Source: JBPOFM01 sp041391925 (lineage in GTDB: Bacteria; Bacteroidota; Bacteroidia; Flavobacteriales; Flavobacteriaceae). Taken from it: 64,000 nt of DNA. Location of the stretch: NCBI GenBank assembly GCA_041391925.1, contig JAWKNA010000010.1, forward strand, positions 1 to 64,000. Direction: 5' to 3'. The position numbers and the translations under genes were made by a program. Of the stretch, positions 44,579 through 53,787 are shown one piece after another (the stretch's first letter is position 1; every line of letters starts with the position of its first letter). Below the pieces are notes generated by a model. That model was given only the letters and a program-made list of their open reading frames with translations. It made no database searches and had not been told where the DNA came from.

Positions 44579-45487
44579 ATGAGCAGACATCAAGGCAGTA
44601 GCGGAAAAGGAAAATCTTCAGGAAGAGGACAGTTGGCAAAAGGCAATAAATCGTATGGTCGAAGTGGCGATGGCTCAAAAGGAAGTTACTCACGAGGAAA
44701 CGCACCAATGAGAAAACGTCAATCTTCTGAAAATAAACCACAAACAGAAAATAAAACTCTAGCCAAAAAATCAAACCCGGATGAGATTCGTTTAAATAAG
44801 TATATCGCCAACTCTGGGATGTGCTCTCGTCGCGACGCCGATATGCATATTGCAACAGGAAGTGTTACCGTTAACGGGAAGATAATTACTGAAATGGGCT
44901 ATAAAGTGAAATTGGATGATGAGGTAAAATTTGATGGTGCACGTATTTCTCCTGAAAAAAAAGCCTATGTTTTGCTAAATAAACCAAAGGGTTTTGCAAC
45001 TACCACAAGTGAGGGCAAAGGAAGAACTGTTATGGATTTAGTTGAAAATGCCACAACGGCTCGCATCAAACCCATTGGCCGTTTGGGAAGAAATTCTTTG
45101 GGATTGATCCTTTTTACCAATGATGATGATTTAGTGAAAAAATTCACAAACTCAAAAAACGGTGTGCCCCGTTTGTTTCAAATCGAATTGGACAAAAACC
45201 TGAAATTGGAGGATTTAAAACAAATTCAGGCAGGACTACAAATAGAAGGAAAATCTATCAAGGTTGAGGAAATCAGTTATGTGGATGGTGAACCAAAAAA
45301 CCAGATTGGCCTTAAAATCAAGAATACTGGTAATACCATAATCCGCACCATCTTTGAACATTTTAAGTATGAAATCGTAAAATTGGATTGTGTGGCCATC
45401 GCTGGATTGACCAAAAAGGACATCCCTAGGGGACATTGGAAACACTTATCGGAGCAAGAGGTAAGTACATTAAAAATGCTACCATAA
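44579..45487 (+). CDS. RsuA/RluB-type pseudouridine-synthase-like protein lacking catalytic residues
   Basis: A 302-residue protein. Residues 1-65 are a Gly/Ser/Lys/Arg-rich tail likely to bind RNA. Residues ~68-130 are an S4 domain (IRLNKYIANSGMCSRRDAD). The rest aligns with RsuA/RluB synthases. However, the catalytic Asp of the GRLD motif is Gly (GRLGRN, G170), the conserved Tyr of K-x-Y is Phe (RLFQIEL), and the GRNRxVRRMF motif is reduced to GNTIIRTIF. Family knowledge says the Asp is essential, so this is probably a non-catalytic RNA-binding paralogue. The C-terminal AGLTKKDIPRGHWKHLSE remains conserved. Confidence 0.88.
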   Translation: MSRHQGSSGKGKSSGRGQLAKGNKSYGRSGDGSKGSYSRGNAPMRKRQSSENKPQTENKTLAKKSNPDEIRLNKYIANSGMCSRRDADMHIATGSVTVNGKIITEMGYKVKLDDEVKFDGARISPEKKAYVLLNKPKGFATTTSEGKGRTVMDLVENATTARIKPIGRLGRNSLGLILFTNDDDLVKKFTNSKNGVPRLFQIELDKNLKLEDLKQIQAGLQIEGKSIKVEEISYVDGEPKNQIGLKIKNTGNTIIRTIFEHFKYEIVKLDCVAIAGLTKKDIPRGHWKHLSEQEVSTLKMLP

Positions 45488-45806
45488 TTTTCCTTAAAAA
45501 AATTGAAAAATAGCATCAATTTTAATTTTTTTATAGTTCTTTTGTAATTCATTAGCTGAACAATTGAAATATGTTTTTACATTTGGGCTTTGGAATTTTA
45601 AGGAGTCATTTTCCAAAGCAACTTATAAGATAGGTCACCAAATTTTAAAGCTCACTTCTAATTCAAAAATATCTGAAAACAACCACTTTATAATAGTGAC
45701 TGTTCCTTCTCACCAACAGATTCAAGTATGATTTTTTCGTCATTTATTGTCAATTTATTGCTCCAATTAATTTTTTTTTCAGAATTTTAAACCACAATAA
45801 CATATA
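45488..45806. other. 319-base AT-rich intergenic region before the polyamine operon
   Basis: There is no open frame of note and no clear terminator hairpin. A TACATTTG box at 45578-45585 matches the -7 consensus but lacks a well-placed -33 TTG and would leave a leader of about 220 bases. The region presumably holds the promoter of the arginine decarboxylase operon. Nothing else was recognised. Confidence 0.5.
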
Positions 45807-47204
45807 ATGAATACAAAATATATTGATCTCATCAATCAAACTTTTTATTTTCCACAGGATGAATTTAAACTGGAAGATAGGCATCTACAATTTCATGACA
45901 TTGATTTGATGCAACTGGTCGAAGATTATGGGACACCATTAAAATTCACCTATCTGCCACAAATATCCAGCAATATCAATCGCGCTAAAGGATGGTTTAC
46001 CAAAGCCATCAAAAAGCATAAATACAAAGGCAAATATCATTACTGCTATTGTACAAAAAGTTCACATTTCAAGCACGTATTGAACGAAGCATTAAAAAAT
46101 GACATCCATATCGAAACCTCTTCAGCTTTTGATATCGATATTGTTGAGAAAATGAAAGCTGATGGTAAAATTACGGATAAAACCTATGTGCTGTGCAATG
46201 GTTTTAAGCGTGAACAATATATTACAAACATTGCTCGATTGATTAATAATGGCCATAAAAACTGCATTCCGATTATTGATAATTATGAGGAGATAGATTT
46301 GCTGTCACAAGAAATCAAAGGAAAAATAAATATTGGAGTTCGCATTGCTTCTGAAGAAGAGCCAAAATTTGAGTTCTACACATCCAGATTGGGCATAGGA
46401 TATAAAAACATACTGCCATTTTACAGAAACCAAATCAAGGAAAACAAAAAAGTAAAGCTAAAAATGCTCCACTTTTTTATAAATACTGGCATTCGCGACA
46501 ATGCATATTATTGGAATGAATTGTCAAAATGTTTGAAAGTTTATACGAGTTTGAAACACATTTGTCCCACCTTGGATAGTTTGAATATTGGCGGAGGCTT
46601 TCCCATAAAAAATTCTTTGGCATTTGATTATGACTACGAATATATGGTCGATGAAATCATCAATCAGGTTAAATTGTTCTGTGACCAAGAAGAAGTGCCA
46701 GTTCCAAATATTTTTACAGAGTTTGGGAGCTTTACGGTTGGCGAAAGTGGAGGAGCCATATATGAAGTATTGTATCAAAAGCAACAAAATGATAGGGAAA
46801 AGTGGAACATGATCAATTCGTCATTCATCACGACACTTCCAGATACTTGGGCTATCAACAAACGTTTTATCATGTTGCCTATCAATCGTTGGTACGATAG
46901 TTATGAGAGGGTTCTGCTTGGAGGATTGACTTGTGATAGTGATGATTACTATAACAGTGAACAGCATATGAATGCTATATATCTTCCAAAATACAATAAA
47001 GAAAAACCTTTGTATCTTGGCTTTTTTAATACAGGAGCGTATCAGGAAACCATTGGTGGATTTGGTGGATTGCAACATTGTTTGATACCTTCGCCGAAAC
47101 ATATTCTTATAGACAAAGACGAAAATGGTCAGATAACGACCGAGTTATTTAGTGAACAACAAAAAAGTGAAGACTTACTTAAAATTTTAGGTTACAATGA
47201 GTAA
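45807..47204 (+). CDS. Arginine decarboxylase (fold type III, PLP)
   Basis: A 465-residue PLP enzyme of the alanine-racemase fold that should convert arginine to agmatine. The PLP lysine is probably K84 in YCYCTKSSHF. The glycine-rich phosphate-binding segment is SLNIGGGFPI near residue 257, and EFGSFTVGESGG follows near 311. It is shorter than the ~630-residue E. coli SpeA and matches the compact Bacteroidota form. The agmatinase gene overlaps its end by 8 bases, which supports arginine as substrate over lysine, ornithine or diaminopimelate. Confidence 0.88.
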   Translation: MNTKYIDLINQTFYFPQDEFKLEDRHLQFHDIDLMQLVEDYGTPLKFTYLPQISSNINRAKGWFTKAIKKHKYKGKYHYCYCTKSSHFKHVLNEALKNDIHIETSSAFDIDIVEKMKADGKITDKTYVLCNGFKREQYITNIARLINNGHKNCIPIIDNYEEIDLLSQEIKGKINIGVRIASEEEPKFEFYTSRLGIGYKNILPFYRNQIKENKKVKLKMLHFFINTGIRDNAYYWNELSKCLKVYTSLKHICPTLDSLNIGGGFPIKNSLAFDYDYEYMVDEIINQVKLFCDQEEVPVPNIFTEFGSFTVGESGGAIYEVLYQKQQNDREKWNMINSSFITTLPDTWAINKRFIMLPINRWYDSYERVLLGGLTCDSDDYYNSEQHMNAIYLPKYNKEKPLYLGFFNTGAYQETIGGFGGLQHCLIPSPKHILIDKDENGQITTELFSEQQKSEDLLKILGYNE

Positions 47205-48138
47205 TATAACGTATGCAGGAATAAACGAAGAATATTCCAAATTAGAAACAGCAAAAATCGTATTGATTCCTGTGCCATATGATGGGACAAGTACATGGCA
47301 AAAAGGAGCGGACAAAGGTCCCAAAGCTTTTTTGGATGCCTCTGAAAACATGGAATTGTACGATATCGAAACAGGAACAGAAGTTTATAAACAGGGTGTC
47401 TATCTTGCAGAAGCTGTCACAGAAAATTCATCTCCCGAAAAAATGGTAGATGAAGTGCATCAAACCGTAAAAAAATATATCAAACGTAATAAGTTTGTAA
47501 CGGCTTTTGGTGGCGAACATTCAATATCCATTGGAACTATCAGAGCGTTTAATGAGTGCTTTGATAATTTGACAGTCCTTCAAATTGATGCACATGCCGA
47601 TTTACGAAAAGAATACCAAGGCAGCAAATGCAACCATGCCTGTGCAGTCTATGAAGCAAGCCAAACGACCAATTTAATTCAGGTTGGTATTAGAAGTATG
47701 GATATCATTGAAACGACGGTTATGGATGAAGACAAAACGTACTTTGCCCACGATATGGTCAATGACGAATTTTGGATGGACAGAGCCATCGATCAGATGA
47801 CAGAAAATGTTTTTATAACAATTGATTTGGATGCGTTTGACCCGTCCATTATGCCATCAACAGGAACTCCAGAGCCAGGTGGATTGTTTTGGTACGAAAC
47901 ATTGGATTTTTTAAGAAAAGTATTTGAAGAAAAAAATGTAGTAGGTTTTGACATAGTGGAGCTATGCCCAGACCCATCGGAAAAATCTTCTGACTTCTTA
48001 GCCGCCAAATTGTATTATAAAATGTTAAGTTATAAATTCTTGGATGACAATGTGGAAGATGGTTACGAAAGTAATTTTAAAGAATCGGGTACATCAGTAA
48101 ATAAATTTTCAAAATTCGACGATGATGACGACAACTAA
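47197..48138 (+). CDS. speB: Agmatinase
   Basis: A 313-residue arginase-family hydrolase converting agmatine to putrescine and urea. The binuclear manganese ligands are in GGEHSISIG, QIDAHADLR and TIDLDAFDPS. The substrate-loop motif TGTPEPGG is present. The C-terminal ~25 residues are acidic and low-complexity, ending DDDDDN. It overlaps the upstream decarboxylase by 8 bases and the downstream gene by 17 bases. Confidence 0.94.
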   Translation: MSNITYAGINEEYSKLETAKIVLIPVPYDGTSTWQKGADKGPKAFLDASENMELYDIETGTEVYKQGVYLAEAVTENSSPEKMVDEVHQTVKKYIKRNKFVTAFGGEHSISIGTIRAFNECFDNLTVLQIDAHADLRKEYQGSKCNHACAVYEASQTTNLIQVGIRSMDIIETTVMDEDKTYFAHDMVNDEFWMDRAIDQMTENVFITIDLDAFDPSIMPSTGTPEPGGLFWYETLDFLRKVFEEKNVVGFDIVELCPDPSEKSSDFLAAKLYYKMLSYKFLDDNVEDGYESNFKESGTSVNKFSKFDDDDDN

Positions 48139-49102
48139 GGGACCGATTACGAATTTTATTGAAAAATACTATCTGCATTTCAACGCGGCCGCATTGGTAG
48201 ATGCTGCAAAAGGTTATGAAGCGCAATTGGCAAGAGGCTCAAAAATGTTGGTGTCTTTGGCTGGAGCTATGAGTACGGCAGAATTAGGAAAGATTTTTGC
48301 CGAAATCATCCGAAAAGATAAAGTACAGATTATCTCCTGCACTGGTGCCAATCTTGAAGAGGATATTATGAACTTGGTGGCACATTCACATTACAAACGG
48401 GTTCCAAATTATCGAGACCTCACTCCTCAAGAAGAGTGGGATTTGTTGGAAAAAGGTTTAAATCGTGTTACAGATACCTGTATCCCGGAAGAAGAAGCAT
48501 TTAGACGACTTCAAAAGCACATCTACAAAATTTGGAAAGATGCCGAAGTCAAAGGCGAACGCTATTTCCCACATGAATTTATGTACAAGATGCTGTTGAG
48601 CGGTGTACTTGAAGAATACTATGAGATAGATATAAAAAATTCATGGATGTATGCAGCAGCAGAGAAAAATTTGCCTATAATTGTACCGGGATGGGAAGAT
48701 AGCACCATGGGTAACATCTTCGCCAGCTACGTTCTTAAAGGGGAATTGAAGGCAAGTACGATGAAATCAGGAATTGAATACATGACATTTCTTGCCGACT
48801 GGTACACCGAGAATTCTGAAAACGGAATTGGATTTTTCCAAATCGGTGGTGGTATTGCAGGTGATTTTCCAATCTGTGTTGTGCCAATGCTGTATCAAGA
48901 TATGGAACGGACTGACACACCATTCTGGAGTTATTTTTGCCAAATCAGTGACTCCACAACAAGTTATGGATCATATTCTGGAGCAGTTCCAAATGAAAAA
49001 ATTACTTGGGGGAAATTGGATATTGACACACCGAAATTTATAATAGAAAGTGATGCCACCATTGTTGCACCACTTATTTTTGCCTACCTATTAGATATGT
49101 AA
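48122..49102 (+). CDS. Deoxyhypusine synthase-like protein
   Basis: A 326-residue protein of the deoxyhypusine synthase family, which transfers an aminobutyl group from spermidine using NAD. Seen: LSGAMSTAELG-like segment SLAGAMSTAELGKI near residue 42, SCTGANLEEDI, a central IIVPGWEDST, and the late catalytic-Lys region GAVPNEKITWGKL. Bacteria lack the eukaryotic target eIF5A, so a polyamine-forming role (homospermidine synthase-like) is more likely. The start overlaps the agmatinase end by 17 bases, which ties it to putrescine metabolism. Confidence 0.9.
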   Translation: MMTTTKGPITNFIEKYYLHFNAAALVDAAKGYEAQLARGSKMLVSLAGAMSTAELGKIFAEIIRKDKVQIISCTGANLEEDIMNLVAHSHYKRVPNYRDLTPQEEWDLLEKGLNRVTDTCIPEEEAFRRLQKHIYKIWKDAEVKGERYFPHEFMYKMLLSGVLEEYYEIDIKNSWMYAAAEKNLPIIVPGWEDSTMGNIFASYVLKGELKASTMKSGIEYMTFLADWYTENSENGIGFFQIGGGIAGDFPICVVPMLYQDMERTDTPFWSYFCQISDSTTSYGSYSGAVPNEKITWGKLDIDTPKFIIESDATIVAPLIFAYLLDM

Positions 49103-49105
49103 TTT

Positions 49106-49453
49106 ATGAGTAACAAAAGAGACAATCTTAAGCGTGTTATTGTTGATTTCAAGAAATTGACACCGGAAATATTGGCTTTATTGGTTGAAAAATACCCTGA
49201 TGGGTATGATGATGAAAACATCATCACATTTAAAAATGCCAATAATGAAATTGTGGAAGCCGTTGAGGTAACAACCAAAGACACTAAATATTTGGTCAAA
49301 GTCAGCACCAAACTTCAGGTCACCATGGAAAATTATGATGAGGACGATTATGAAGATTATGATGCTGATGATCCGGATGCAGTGCAGGATCCAGAAATTG
49401 GTGAAGACGATCCAGAAATGGGTGAGGAAGACATGGATACTGATGACGATTAA
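49106..49453 (+). CDS. Small protein with a very acidic C-terminal tail
   Basis: A 115-residue protein. Residues 1-75 form a compact alpha/beta domain (RVIVDFKKLTPEILALLVEKYPDGYD). The last ~40 residues are almost entirely Asp, Glu and Tyr, with a repeated PEIGEDD/PEMGEED unit. No family function is known to me. It begins 3 bases after the deoxyhypusine-synthase-like gene and is the last gene before a terminator, so it is part of the polyamine operon. The tail could bind polyamines or basic partners, which is speculation. Confidence 0.85.
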   Translation: MSNKRDNLKRVIVDFKKLTPEILALLVEKYPDGYDDENIITFKNANNEIVEAVEVTTKDTKYLVKVSTKLQVTMENYDEDDYEDYDADDPDAVQDPEIGEDDPEMGEEDMDTDDD

Positions 49454-49507
49454 CTATTAATACGAAACTTTGCTACTTAATTAAACCCAAAAGCAATTTA
49501 ATATATG

Positions 49508-49533
49508 AAGTCGCACTTGTGTGCGACTTTTTT
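49508..49533 (+). terminator. Rho-independent terminator of the polyamine operon
   Basis: Arms AAGTCGCAC / GTGCGACTT with a 4-base loop are followed by a run of T. It lies 55 bases after the last operon gene. Confidence 0.92.
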
Positions 49534-49624
49534 GTTATAGGATTTTGTGGACTTTAGTAAAGATTTTTTTTAAAAGTTTATAATGAGAAAAAAAAATTAG
49601 TAACTTTAAATAAACTAACTTGTC

Positions 49625-50038
49625 ATGGCAACTAATTTCCATCTCGCTTTACCTTGCGTCAATGTCAACAAAACTAGAAATTTTTATGTTGATGTTTTGG
49701 GAGCAACGATTGGCCGATCGGCAGTTAAATGGATAGATGTTAACCTCTATAACAACCAAATCACATTTACTGAATGCGGACCTTTCAAATTTGAATGTAA
49801 AAGTTATAATTTCAATGGCGATATACTGCCTTCTTTCCATTTTGGGATTATTCTGGACAAAAATGAATGGAATGATGTTTTGGCAAGACTAAAATCCAAA
49901 AAGCAGAACATCGTATCAGAAGTCAAATTTCTTGAAAACAAAACAGGTGAACATCAATCATTTTTTGTGAAAGACCCAAATGATTATACCGTAGAGTTTA
50001 AATGCTTTGCGAATGCAAAAGAGGTTTTTGAGAGTTAG
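49625..50038 (+). CDS. VOC-family (glyoxalase/bleomycin-resistance fold) protein
   Basis: A 137-residue protein with two beta-alpha-beta-beta-beta halves: HLALPCVNVNKTRNFYVDVLGA at the start and FFVKDPNDYTVEFKCF at the end. Possible metal ligands are H6 and the late Glu of VEFK. Substrate is unknown. It stands alone on the plus strand, and its last 41 bases overlap the end of the convergent membrane glycosyltransferase gene. Confidence 0.88.
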   Translation: MATNFHLALPCVNVNKTRNFYVDVLGATIGRSAVKWIDVNLYNNQITFTECGPFKFECKSYNFNGDILPSFHFGIILDKNEWNDVLARLKSKKQNIVSEVKFLENKTGEHQSFFVKDPNDYTVEFKCFANAKEVFES

Positions 50039-51401
50039 GTTTCTTAAAAAAAGCCTCCCATACAAATACACCATATACAACCAAATATTCCAACCCAACA
50101 ATCCATAAGTTCTCTGAATAATCTTTTTGTGAATATGCGTAATAGCTCAATACAATCATAAATGACCAAACCAATGGAAACTTATAATGGGTAAAAACAC
50201 TCAAGGCAACCAAAGTTGCCAAATACCAGGGATGAACGGTTGTTGAAGTAAAATAATAAATTGTTGCTATCAAAAGCATTGCTGAAATCAGTTGTGTGAA
50301 TGTTTTGTTTTCTCTGAAAAAAGTAAAACCAATCAAAACTAAAGTAACGATAATAGGGATAAATTTTCCAATGATTGCAATCTCATTATAGCCTGTGATG
50401 CCATAACCAATTGCACGTGCAAAGTAGTAAAGACTTGCATTAAATTCAAACTGGCCAAACCAAAGTGCCACTGTTTCAGAATAATTATCAATGAATTGAG
50501 TGGAATAAAATGGTCCGAATAAAGCAATTGTAGTTATACCGACTATTAGATAGAATTGAATGAGTTTTAATATTCCAGATTTTTGAGTTTTAAACCATTG
50601 ATAAAACAAAGGCAGAAACATAAAAGGAATCAATTTAACCGAAATTGATATAGCAAAAATAACACCTCCGAGTTTCCAATGTCCTTTTTGAAGCAGATAA
50701 AAACTCCAGACCAAGAAGAAAATCATGATGCCCTCAAAATGCAAACTTCCTGTCAATTCAATAATGATGAACGGATTGAGCAGATACCAAAATATCTTGT
50801 TCACTGGCATTTCAAACTTTTCTAGGAGCTTTTTCCCGAAGTGGAGAGTGCCAAAATCTGCTGCGATGATGAACATTCGGAAAACAATGGCGGAACCCAA
50901 AATACTTTTTCCGCTAAATATTGCAGCAATGGCAAAAATAATCTGTTTGATGGGTGGGTAATTGGTAAAATGGCTTCCATTCAAAATGCCCATTCCATTG
51001 TATAATTCTTGTGCTTCAGCAAATGGAAAGTTTCCAGCGTTGATGAATGATTCTGGTGTGTATAAATACGGATTCATTCCCGCTAAAATCATGCGCCCAT
51101 CCCAAATAAAACGATAAAAATCCTGTGAGAGATTTGGAATGGCAAAAAGGAACACCAATCTAAAAAGAAGAGCTAAAACCATTAAAACCTTGAAATTCCA
51201 TTTTGTGATTTGAACCAATTTATAGAACAAAATGAACAAGGCGGAATAGAGCAACAGTAATTTTGGATAATCTGTTCTCACTAAATCATAAGCGAACGAT
51301 ACATAAAAAGCTACGCTCAACAGCGCAAATAAAATCGGAATTTTATGGAGTTTTAAAGATGTCGAATTAAACATTGAACAAAATAAAAAGTGTGTTTTCA
51401 A
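49998..51401 (-). CDS. GT-C-type membrane mannosyltransferase-like protein
   Basis: A protein of up to 467 residues with about 11-12 membrane segments. The segment SQDFYRFIWDGRMILAGMNPYLY near residue 115 resembles the catalytic first luminal loop of GT-C polyprenyl-phosphate-dependent mannosyltransferases, where the Asp is the likely base. A start nine codons later (ATG at 51374) is also reasonable. It would use a lipid-linked sugar such as that made by the DPM-like enzyme encoded upstream on the same strand. The acceptor is unknown. Confidence 0.8.
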   Translation of the reverse strand: MKTHFLFCSMFNSTSLKLHKIPILFALLSVAFYVSFAYDLVRTDYPKLLLLYSALFILFYKLVQITKWNFKVLMVLALLFRLVFLFAIPNLSQDFYRFIWDGRMILAGMNPYLYTPESFINAGNFPFAEAQELYNGMGILNGSHFTNYPPIKQIIFAIAAIFSGKSILGSAIVFRMFIIAADFGTLHFGKKLLEKFEMPVNKIFWYLLNPFIIIELTGSLHFEGIMIFFLVWSFYLLQKGHWKLGGVIFAISISVKLIPFMFLPLFYQWFKTQKSGILKLIQFYLIVGITTIALFGPFYSTQFIDNYSETVALWFGQFEFNASLYYFARAIGYGITGYNEIAIIGKFIPIIVTLVLIGFTFFRENKTFTQLISAMLLIATIYYFTSTTVHPWYLATLVALSVFTHYKFPLVWSFMIVLSYYAYSQKDYSENLWIVGLEYLVVYGVFVWEAFFKKPNSQKPLLHSQSI

Positions 51402-51480
51402 TAAAGAAAACGATACGATTGGTTAGTCTTGCAAGATAAGTCGTTTTTATAGTTAAATATTAACAAGGCACACCTATAAT

Positions 51481-51516
51481 AAAAAAGACCTCACAAGTTC
51501 TGAAACTAGTGAGGTC
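51481..51516 (-). terminator. Rho-independent terminator of the glycosyltransferase pair
   Basis: On the minus strand the arms GACCTCAC / GTGAGGTC, extended by an inner four-base stem after one mismatch, are followed by a T run. It lies 23 bases after the stop at 51539 and upstream of the GT-C gene. Confidence 0.85.
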
Positions 51517-51538
51517 CAACTTATATTCTTATAAATAT

Positions 51539-53029
51539 TTAAGCTTTAGATGTCAACGATTTAAAAAACACGTATCCAAATCCAATACACAACATCAAAT
51601 GGAATGGAAACAATCCGAAATCACCACCTTGGTCTCCAACGATGAACGCGCTGTACAATCCAAAAGCGAAATACAACATCAATGCACCTTCGATAATCAC
51701 GTTGAGCGATATATTTTTGGCCAAGTATTTATTGCCTTTCCAGCTGTCTTTTAACGTGCTGATATTGAATTTTGGAGTTCTTACGAATTCACTTCTCTTA
51801 CCAATGTGTCCTTCCAATACGGCAATGGAATTGTGCAATGAAAAGCCCATCGCAATAGAGAAAAATGTAAAAAAAGTTCTCACATAACTGAAGAAATTCT
51901 TGAAACCGCTGCCATAAATACTCTTATACATCATCCAATAGCACACGAAGAATATCATTGTACTCATCACGAAGAAACTCATGAAGTAAAAGTAGTAACG
52001 TAAGTGAGCGTATTCATTTTTGATATACAACATTGGAATACTCAAAACCGCCACCAAAAACACGTTTAAGAACATGGTACTGTTCAATAGATGCAAGATG
52101 CCATGAAATTTCGTTTTAGGCGAAATGTTCTTTGATTTCAATACACGCCACATCATTTTACGGAAGTTTTCTGCACCACCTTTGTTCCAACGGAATTGTT
52201 GGGAACGAGCAGCGCTAATAACCACAGGTAATTCGGCAGGAGTTTCAACATCTTCCAAATATTTGAATTTCCAGTTTTTCAATTGTGCTCTATAGCTCAA
52301 ATCCAAATCTTCGGTCAAGGTATCACCTTCCCAGTTTCCAGCATCTATGATGCAGGTTTTGCGCCATACACCAGCGGTTCCGTTAAAGTTGATAAAGTGG
52401 CCTTTGCTGTTTCTGCCCACTTGTTCCAATGTAAAATGCGCATCCAAGGCAAATGCCTGAATTTTAGTAAGTGTGGAATAGTTGCGGTTGATGTGTCCCC
52501 AGCGTGTCTGAACCACACCAATTTGTGAGTCCTTAAAATAAGGAATGGTTTTTTTAAGCCAATTTGGCTCTGGCAAGAAATCCGCGTCAAAAATCGCAAC
52601 AAATTCTCCTTTGGCAATTTTTAAACCTTCTTTTAAGGCTCCAGCTTTAAATCCACTGCGGTCTGTACGACAGATGTGAGTAATGTCCAAGCCTGTTTGT
52701 TTCAATTTTTCGACATGCTCAAAAGTGGTTTTGACGGTCTCATCGGTAGAATCGTCCAACACTTGGATTTCAAGCTTGTCTTTTGGGTAATCAATCAAGG
52801 CAATGTTGTCCAAAAGCCTATCCATAACATACATTTCGTTAAAGACTGGCAACTGAATCGTCACAAAAGGTACTTCATCAGGGTTTGAGAAGTCAAAAAT
52901 TTCTGAATCGTCATCAGAATTTTTAGAGGTCAGATAATTGAACAATAAGTTCAATTGAGCTAGTGCATACATGAAAATCAGTACAATAGCCACAGTGTAA
53001 ATTACAATAATAAGCGATTCTATAATCAT
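51539..53029 (-). CDS. Cellulose-synthase-like family 2 glycosyltransferase
   Basis: A 496-residue membrane enzyme. One N-terminal membrane helix is followed by a GT-A domain with LDDSTDET, FDADF, the TEDLDLSYR acid motif and QQFRWNKG, which corresponds to the Q/RxxRW motif of processive synthases. About four C-terminal membrane helices follow. It would build a beta-linked polysaccharide or glycolipid from a nucleotide sugar. It lacks a PilZ domain. The start overlaps the stop of the DPM-like gene by 4 bases. Confidence 0.88.
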   Translation of the reverse strand: MIIESLIIVIYTVAIVLIFMYALAQLNLLFNYLTSKNSDDDSEIFDFSNPDEVPFVTIQLPVFNEMYVMDRLLDNIALIDYPKDKLEIQVLDDSTDETVKTTFEHVEKLKQTGLDITHICRTDRSGFKAGALKEGLKIAKGEFVAIFDADFLPEPNWLKKTIPYFKDSQIGVVQTRWGHINRNYSTLTKIQAFALDAHFTLEQVGRNSKGHFINFNGTAGVWRKTCIIDAGNWEGDTLTEDLDLSYRAQLKNWKFKYLEDVETPAELPVVISAARSQQFRWNKGGAENFRKMMWRVLKSKNISPKTKFHGILHLLNSTMFLNVFLVAVLSIPMLYIKNEYAHLRYYFYFMSFFVMSTMIFFVCYWMMYKSIYGSGFKNFFSYVRTFFTFFSIAMGFSLHNSIAVLEGHIGKRSEFVRTPKFNISTLKDSWKGNKYLAKNISLNVIIEGALMLYFAFGLYSAFIVGDQGGDFGLFPFHLMLCIGFGYVFFKSLTSKA

Positions 53030-53718
53030 TTTTTAATGCTATATTTAAAAATCCAACCGAGGATTTTTGCGCCTGCAAATATAGTACCTTTTACGGTTCC
53101 TGATACTTTTGATACACCAATTCTTTTTTTATAGTGTACAGGCACTTCTATATACGTTAATTTTCGCCTAATGGACTTCAATTGCATTTCCACCGTCCAG
53201 CCATACGTTTCGTCTTCCATCTGTAAACCAATAAGTTTGGAATACTTGATGGCTCGGAAAGGACCAAGGTCGGTAAATTTTGCACTAAATAAAATTCTCA
53301 TCAAAAAAGTTGCTAACCAATTTCCAAACACTTGTTGCGGTGTCATGGAATGTGGTTCTCTTAATTTTTTGACCCTGGCACCGACGACAAAATCGATATC
53401 ATTCTCAATAATTGGAGCAATGATTTTTGTCAATTCTTCTGGGTAATCACTATAATCTCCATCCAAAAATACAATAATTTCTGGTTTTATAGTCTGACCT
53501 GCAATATATTCCATGCCTTTAAGGCAGGCGTTGCCGTAGCCCATCTTTGGTTGTTTTAAGACCGTAGCCCCAGCTTTTTGGGCAACTTCAAAAGTATTGT
53601 CTGTTGAATTGTTGTCAATAACAATGATTTCATTGACAATTTTTGGGATTTCATTGATGACAAGTGCAATAGAGTCTTCCTCGTTAAAAGCTGGAATGAT
53701 TACTTTGATGTTGGGCAT
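53026..53718 (-). CDS. Dolichyl-phosphate-mannose-synthase-like family 2 glycosyltransferase
   Basis: A 230-residue GT-A enzyme: VIPAFNEEDSIALVI, VIDNNSTDNT and FLDGDYSDYPEEL are the expected nucleotide and metal sites. The C-terminus has YKKRIGVSKVSGT and only a short hydrophobic end (ILGWIFKYSIKK), so it is membrane-associated and not membrane-spanning. It probably transfers a sugar to polyprenyl phosphate, feeding the GT-C enzyme at 49998-51401. It overlaps the next gene by 4 bases. Confidence 0.88.
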   Translation of the reverse strand: MPNIKVIIPAFNEEDSIALVINEIPKIVNEIIVIDNNSTDNTFEVAQKAGATVLKQPKMGYGNACLKGMEYIAGQTIKPEIIVFLDGDYSDYPEELTKIIAPIIENDIDFVVGARVKKLREPHSMTPQQVFGNWLATFLMRILFSAKFTDLGPFRAIKYSKLIGLQMEDETYGWTVEMQLKSIRRKLTYIEVPVHYKKRIGVSKVSGTVKGTIFAGAKILGWIFKYSIKK

Positions 53719-53787
53719 TTTTTGGTTAAAAGTTGGCGTAAAAGTATTTAATTAGAAATGAATTGAAAACGGCGATTGAAACGAAAA

